Shown here: piece by piece, positions 61,394-64,000 of the stretch
How the letters are laid out: each line of letters starts with the position of its first letter
Numbering within the stretch: position 1 is the stretch's first letter
Assembly (NCBI GenBank): GCA_050288105.1
Contig: JBNKDE010000004.1
Location: forward strand, 124,001-188,000
Direction of reading: 5' to 3'
DNA length: 64,000 nucleotides
Origin: JACNJF01 sp050288105
GTDB taxonomy: Bacteria > Pseudomonadota > Gammaproteobacteria > GCA-001735895
Translations under genes and position numbers: made by a program
Notes under the pieces: model-generated
Told to the model about the DNA's origin: nothing
Database searches by the model: none
Seen by the model: the letters and a program-made list of their open reading frames with translations, nothing else

Positions 61394-62037
61394 TATTTTT
61401 CCTCAGTGATTTGTAATAAATTCAGGTATTGAATCAGCCCTGCACCGCAAAGTAGTAGCTGATTAATATCCTGTGAAATCTTGCCTGAACTGATACAGCC
61501 TTCCAGCGTAGCTACGATCATAACGCTGACCTGTCGTGCATCAATGTCTGGTATCACCAGCCCGTGGCGCTGCGCCCTGGAGATAGCTTCCGTCAGTGAG
61601 TCATACCACAGCTGGTAAATTTTGTTCAGTCGAGTACGGAAACCTTCATCGATAGGTGCCATTTCCTGCGCCAGGTTGCTCAACGGACAGCCCAGGCTGA
61701 CATCCTCCAGGGAAAAGGACTGCCCCGCATTATCAATCAACTCTACCAGGCTCTGCAGCGGGTTATCGGACTCAGACAAGGGTTCTATAAAGCTCTGATA
61801 GATACGCACGGCGATCACTTCTTCGATTACCGCATAACCGAGTTGAGTCTTGTTGGGGAAATGGTGATACAGGGCTCCCTTGGTCACCCCGGTATGCGCC
61901 AGAATATTATTCAGACTGGCCGCCTGAAATCCGTTCAGGTGGATTTCCTGATACGCGGCATTCAGTATTATTGCGCGCGTATCCGTCTCAGGCACCTCTT
62001 TCAGGGGGTGCCACCAGTAATTTTGTGGTGAATTCAT
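61393..62037 (-). CDS. TetR-family transcriptional repressor
   Basis: 214 residues. Helix-turn-helix in FQAASLNNILAHTGVTKGALYHHFPNKTQLGYAVI; ligand domain without close family. First gene of its own operon with the RND, LolA-like and OMP genes. Two operators overlap its promoter (next entries), so autorepression is expected; a lipid or hydrophobic inducer is plausible. Confidence 0.92.
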   Translation of the reverse strand: MNSPQNYWWHPLKEVPETDTRAIILNAAYQEIHLNGFQAASLNNILAHTGVTKGALYHHFPNKTQLGYAVIEEVIAVRIYQSFIEPLSESDNPLQSLVELIDNAGQSFSLEDVSLGCPLSNLAQEMAPIDEGFRTRLNKIYQLWYDSLTEAISRAQRHGLVIPDIDARQVSVMIVATLEGCISSGKISQDINQLLLCGAGLIQYLNLLQITEEK

Positions 62038-62050
62038 AATTAGTCTCGCA

Positions 62051-62068
62051 ACATACCGATCGGTATGT
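62051..62068. promoter_or_regulatory. TetR operator 1 (perfect 18-bp palindrome)
   Basis: ACATACCGATCGGTATGT is a perfect palindrome covering the start region of the tetR promoter, 14 bp from the tetR ATG. Typical TetR-type operator. Confidence 0.85.
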
Positions 62069-62095
62069 TATAATACCGACCAGTTGGTATGTCAA
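62067..62095 (-). promoter_or_regulatory. Promoter of the tetR-RND operon with operator 2 in its spacer
   Basis: On the minus strand -35 TTGACA (62090-62095), 17-bp spacer, -10 TATAAC (62067-62072). The spacer holds an imperfect copy of the operator, ATACC-n8-GGTAT (62073-62090). A repressor dimer at either site would block RNA polymerase. A divergent TATAAT (62069-62074) on the plus strand may serve the thioesterase gene. Confidence 0.85.
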
Positions 62096-62165
62096 CAGTT
62101 TAGTTCTTCAACTCTAATAGTTTTTACTTGAATTACAGGTGAACAGCACGATGCAGGAGCAGCCG

Positions 62166-62582
62166 ATGAAAGCCATTTTCAGTACCGATATGCCTGTCCG
62201 ATGGGGCGATCTGGATGCCTTCAACCATGTCAATAACACGATTTACCTGCGTTATATGGAAGAAGCCAGAATCCAGTTATTACGCGAGATGGGGCATTCA
62301 CTAGATGATCCGGAACAGGGGCCCGTGGTAATCAACCTGCAGTGCAGTTTTATCCAGCCGGTTGTCTACCCCGATACCCTGAGCATTGAATGTTATGCCG
62401 CAGAGCCTGGTAATTCGAGCTTTATGACCTATTACAAGCTGTATAGCCAGCAACAGCAGAGCTACGTGTGCGAAGGCTCGGCCAAGGTGGTCTGGATCAA
62501 TAAAACCACTGGTCGCTCAACCCAGCTACCTGCTGACCTACGTCAGCTGATCGAGCAGCAACAAATGCCACATAGCAACTAA
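62166..62582 (+). CDS. Acyl-CoA thioesterase (4HBT family)
   Basis: 138 residues from ATG 62166, six bases after AGGAG and placing nine residues before the catalytic motif, usual for the family; ATG 62151 with AGGTGA is an alternative. VRWGDLDAFNHVNNTIYLRYMEEARI is the hot-dog thioesterase signature with the catalytic Asp. It hydrolyses acyl-CoA. Divergent from the tetR operon and may share its operators, suggesting a lipid function for the whole cluster. It overlaps the rapA stop by four bases, tail to tail. Confidence 0.88.
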   Translation: MKAIFSTDMPVRWGDLDAFNHVNNTIYLRYMEEARIQLLREMGHSLDDPEQGPVVINLQCSFIQPVVYPDTLSIECYAAEPGNSSFMTYYKLYSQQQQSYVCEGSAKVVWINKTTGRSTQLPADLRQLIEQQQMPHSN

Positions 62583-64000
62583 ACAGCCACCAGCACCCGC
62601 ACCGCATCCAGCCGCAGGTTGGCCTGTGCGATCTGCTGTTCGACCTGGAGCAGTTGCTGGCGGAAAAAATCTACCTCTTCATCGCGCACATTGGGGTTAA
62701 TCGTCTGCAGCGCCTGTAGTCTTTCAATCTCCCTGTTTAGCGCCTGTTGTGCAGCCTTTTGCGCCTGCTCAAGCTTAGCCGGCATCGCTTCGGCTGCGTT
62801 TGCCTCAGCTTTGTTAAGCAACTTCTTGATGATGTCTTCGCGCGATTTAATCACCTTAATAGAGGTATCTATATCGACAAACTGGGCCGTTTTAGCAATC
62901 ACATCGGGAGTCAGGTTGTGCTGGTGTAACTGTCCGTTTTCATCAATACACAAGCGCATCAAATTGTCTGGCAGATAACGCTGCGCCTGCGCGCCCTTGA
63001 CATCAGCAATCTCCAGCCGGAAGAAACAGTCCAGTATTAATGTACCCGGATTGGCAGCACGATACTTTATCGCCAGCAATGCGGTATTCCCCAGCTCACT
63101 ACTCAGCACCATATCCAGTAACGTACGTACAAACGGGTGTTCCCAGGTCAGGAAGCGCACGTCTTCGTTCGCCAGTGCCACCGCTCGATCATAGGTTACC
63201 GTCATCCCATCATCCGGCAACCCGGGTATTTTCGAGATCATGGTATTGGTGGGTTTCAGCACCCAGCAGCCTGGGCTTCGAATCTCGTAACTGATACCGT
63301 AACAGTCATATAGTGATTCAATGAATCGCGCCAGATCCAGCTTCAGGTACAGCTTTTCAGCCTGCTCCCGCAGTTCAGCAGCGCGTGCCGGACGGCAGGA
63401 GTTATATTCCAGCAGGCGGTCGCGCCCCTGCTGTACCTGCAGATTAAGTGCATCATGCAATTCAAAACTACGCTGATAGAAGTCAGCATGATCCCTGTCT
63501 CCATCAAAAAGGCACTGCAGCAATTCATGATGCATTTGCATATAGACATTATGTCCCGCTGGACAGGTTTGCTCGAAGGCATTTAATCCCTGATGCAACC
63601 AGTTCAGCATCACCTGCTGTGCAGTATTCGCAAGATAGGGTACGTGGATCTGGATTGAGCTCATTTGCCCGATACGATCCAGTCGGCCGATACGCTGCTC
63701 CAGCAGGTCCGGGTTAGCTGGCAGGTCAAACATGACCATCTGGTGCGCAAACTGAAAGTTTCTGCCTTCCGAACCAATCTCGGAACAGATTAAGGCAGGT
63801 GCCCCGGTTTCTCTATCCGCAAACCAGGCTGCTGCACGATCCCGCTCCACCAGGCTTAACCCTTCATGGAATGCTGCCAGCGCAATGCCGGTTTTATCCT
63901 TAACGGCCTGCACCAGCGACAGTACCGTTTCTGCACTGGAGCAAATCACCAGCACCTTCAAGGCACGATTTTCCTGCAGAAAGCGGCACAGCCAGTCAAC
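62579..64000 (-). CDS. rapA: RNA polymerase-associated protein RapA, C-terminal part (cut by window edge)
   Basis: 473 codons in frame to the window end; the N-terminal half lies outside. Helicase C-terminal domain with ALICSEIGSEGRNFQFAHQMVMFDLPANPDLLEQRIGRLDRIGQ (motifs V and VI of Swi2/Snf2 ATPases), then the RapA C-terminal domain (YEIRSPGCWVLKP, GMTVTYDRAVALANEDVRFLTWEHPFV). RapA recycles RNA polymerase stalled after termination. The terminal 60 residues are a coiled coil (RLQALQTINPNVRDEEVDFF). Confidence 0.94.
   Translation of the reverse strand, partial: VDWLCRFLQENRALKVLVICSSAETVLSLVQAVKDKTGIALAAFHEGLSLVERDRAAAWFADRETGAPALICSEIGSEGRNFQFAHQMVMFDLPANPDLLEQRIGRLDRIGQMSSIQIHVPYLANTAQQVMLNWLHQGLNAFEQTCPAGHNVYMQMHHELLQCLFDGDRDHADFYQRSFELHDALNLQVQQGRDRLLEYNSCRPARAAELREQAEKLYLKLDLARFIESLYDCYGISYEIRSPGCWVLKPTNTMISKIPGLPDDGMTVTYDRAVALANEDVRFLTWEHPFVRTLLDMVLSSELGNTALLAIKYRAANPGTLILDCFFRLEIADVKGAQAQRYLPDNLMRLCIDENGQLHQHNLTPDVIAKTAQFVDIDTSIKVIKSREDIIKKLLNKAEANAAEAMPAKLEQAQKAAQQALNREIERLQALQTINPNVRDEEVDFFRQQLLQVEQQIAQANLRLDAVRVLVAV

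Noticed and set aside
62046..62074. Full sigma-70 promoter for the thioesterase gene on the plus strand
   Set aside because: TATAAT at 62069-62074 is perfect, but the sequence at -35 (TCGCAA) is poor; mentioned only as a possibility.

Overview
The window looks like an ordinary chromosomal segment of a gammaproteobacterium of moderate G+C. The gene neighbourhoods are classic for the class: lptD-surA-pdxA, apaG/apaH, ygfB-pepP-ubiH-ubiI, zapA-6S RNA-ygfA, rplM-rpsI, osmC/crp(vfr) next to trpGDC, rpe-gph-trpE, purEK and rapA. A Gly/Asn/Tyr-rich exported protein resembling sulfur-globule envelope proteins and two exported or periplasmic proteins (a rhodanese and a small cytochrome c) hint at a sulfur-oxidising lineage; that is inference. 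I see no tRNA, rRNA, CRISPR array, prophage or insertion sequence.

Layout. 1-578: start of a TRAP transporter gene (dctP, minus) with a sigma-54 promoter and a DctD-like palindrome, divergent from znuA. 579-7785: znuACB zinc importer, then lptD-surA-pdxA. 7832-13740: type II NADH dehydrogenase, glucokinase, and the acetate kinase/phosphotransacetylase pair. 13840-19471: rsmA and folA, then a small signalling-type cluster (FHA, ComFB, LysM/FecR, GAF), then apaH, a methyltransferase and apaG. 19487-24572: thyA, lgt, dgkA and an unusual three-gene unit of two degenerate glycine-decarboxylase-like subunits around a Tpx-like protein. 24694-32286: a two-partner secretion locus (tpsB, double-FecR protein, tpsA). 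32359-40669: ubiquinone hydroxylases, pepP, ygfB, zapB-like, zapA, 6S RNA, ygfA, ilvA, rpiA. 40720-44735: exported rhodanese pair, rpsI-rplM, a probable small RNA, osmC and crp/vfr. 44753-50162: the trp genes with a possible leader peptide, gph and rpe. 50300-57096: CopD-like protein, cytochrome c, methyltransferase, extragenic repeats, sulfur-globule-like protein, purKE, purC, a MATE transporter and a MITE-like palindromic element. 57131-64000: a TetR/RND-MMPL/LolA-like/outer-membrane-protein operon with clear operators, a thioesterase, and the 3' part of rapA.

The best candidates for something undescribed are: (1) the pseudo-GcvPA / one-Cys Tpx-like / pseudo-GcvPB operon at 21600-24572, in which the PLP lysine of the GcvPB-like subunit is replaced by alanine; and (2) a roughly 95-nt small RNA at 43115-43209 (minus strand) with a near-consensus promoter, a strong terminator and a single-stranded linker that repeats the anti-Shine-Dalgarno sequence of 16S rRNA. 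Weaker leads are the sigma-54/UAS control of dctP, the trp leader peptide, the TPS operon with a double FecR protein, and the extragenic repeats.
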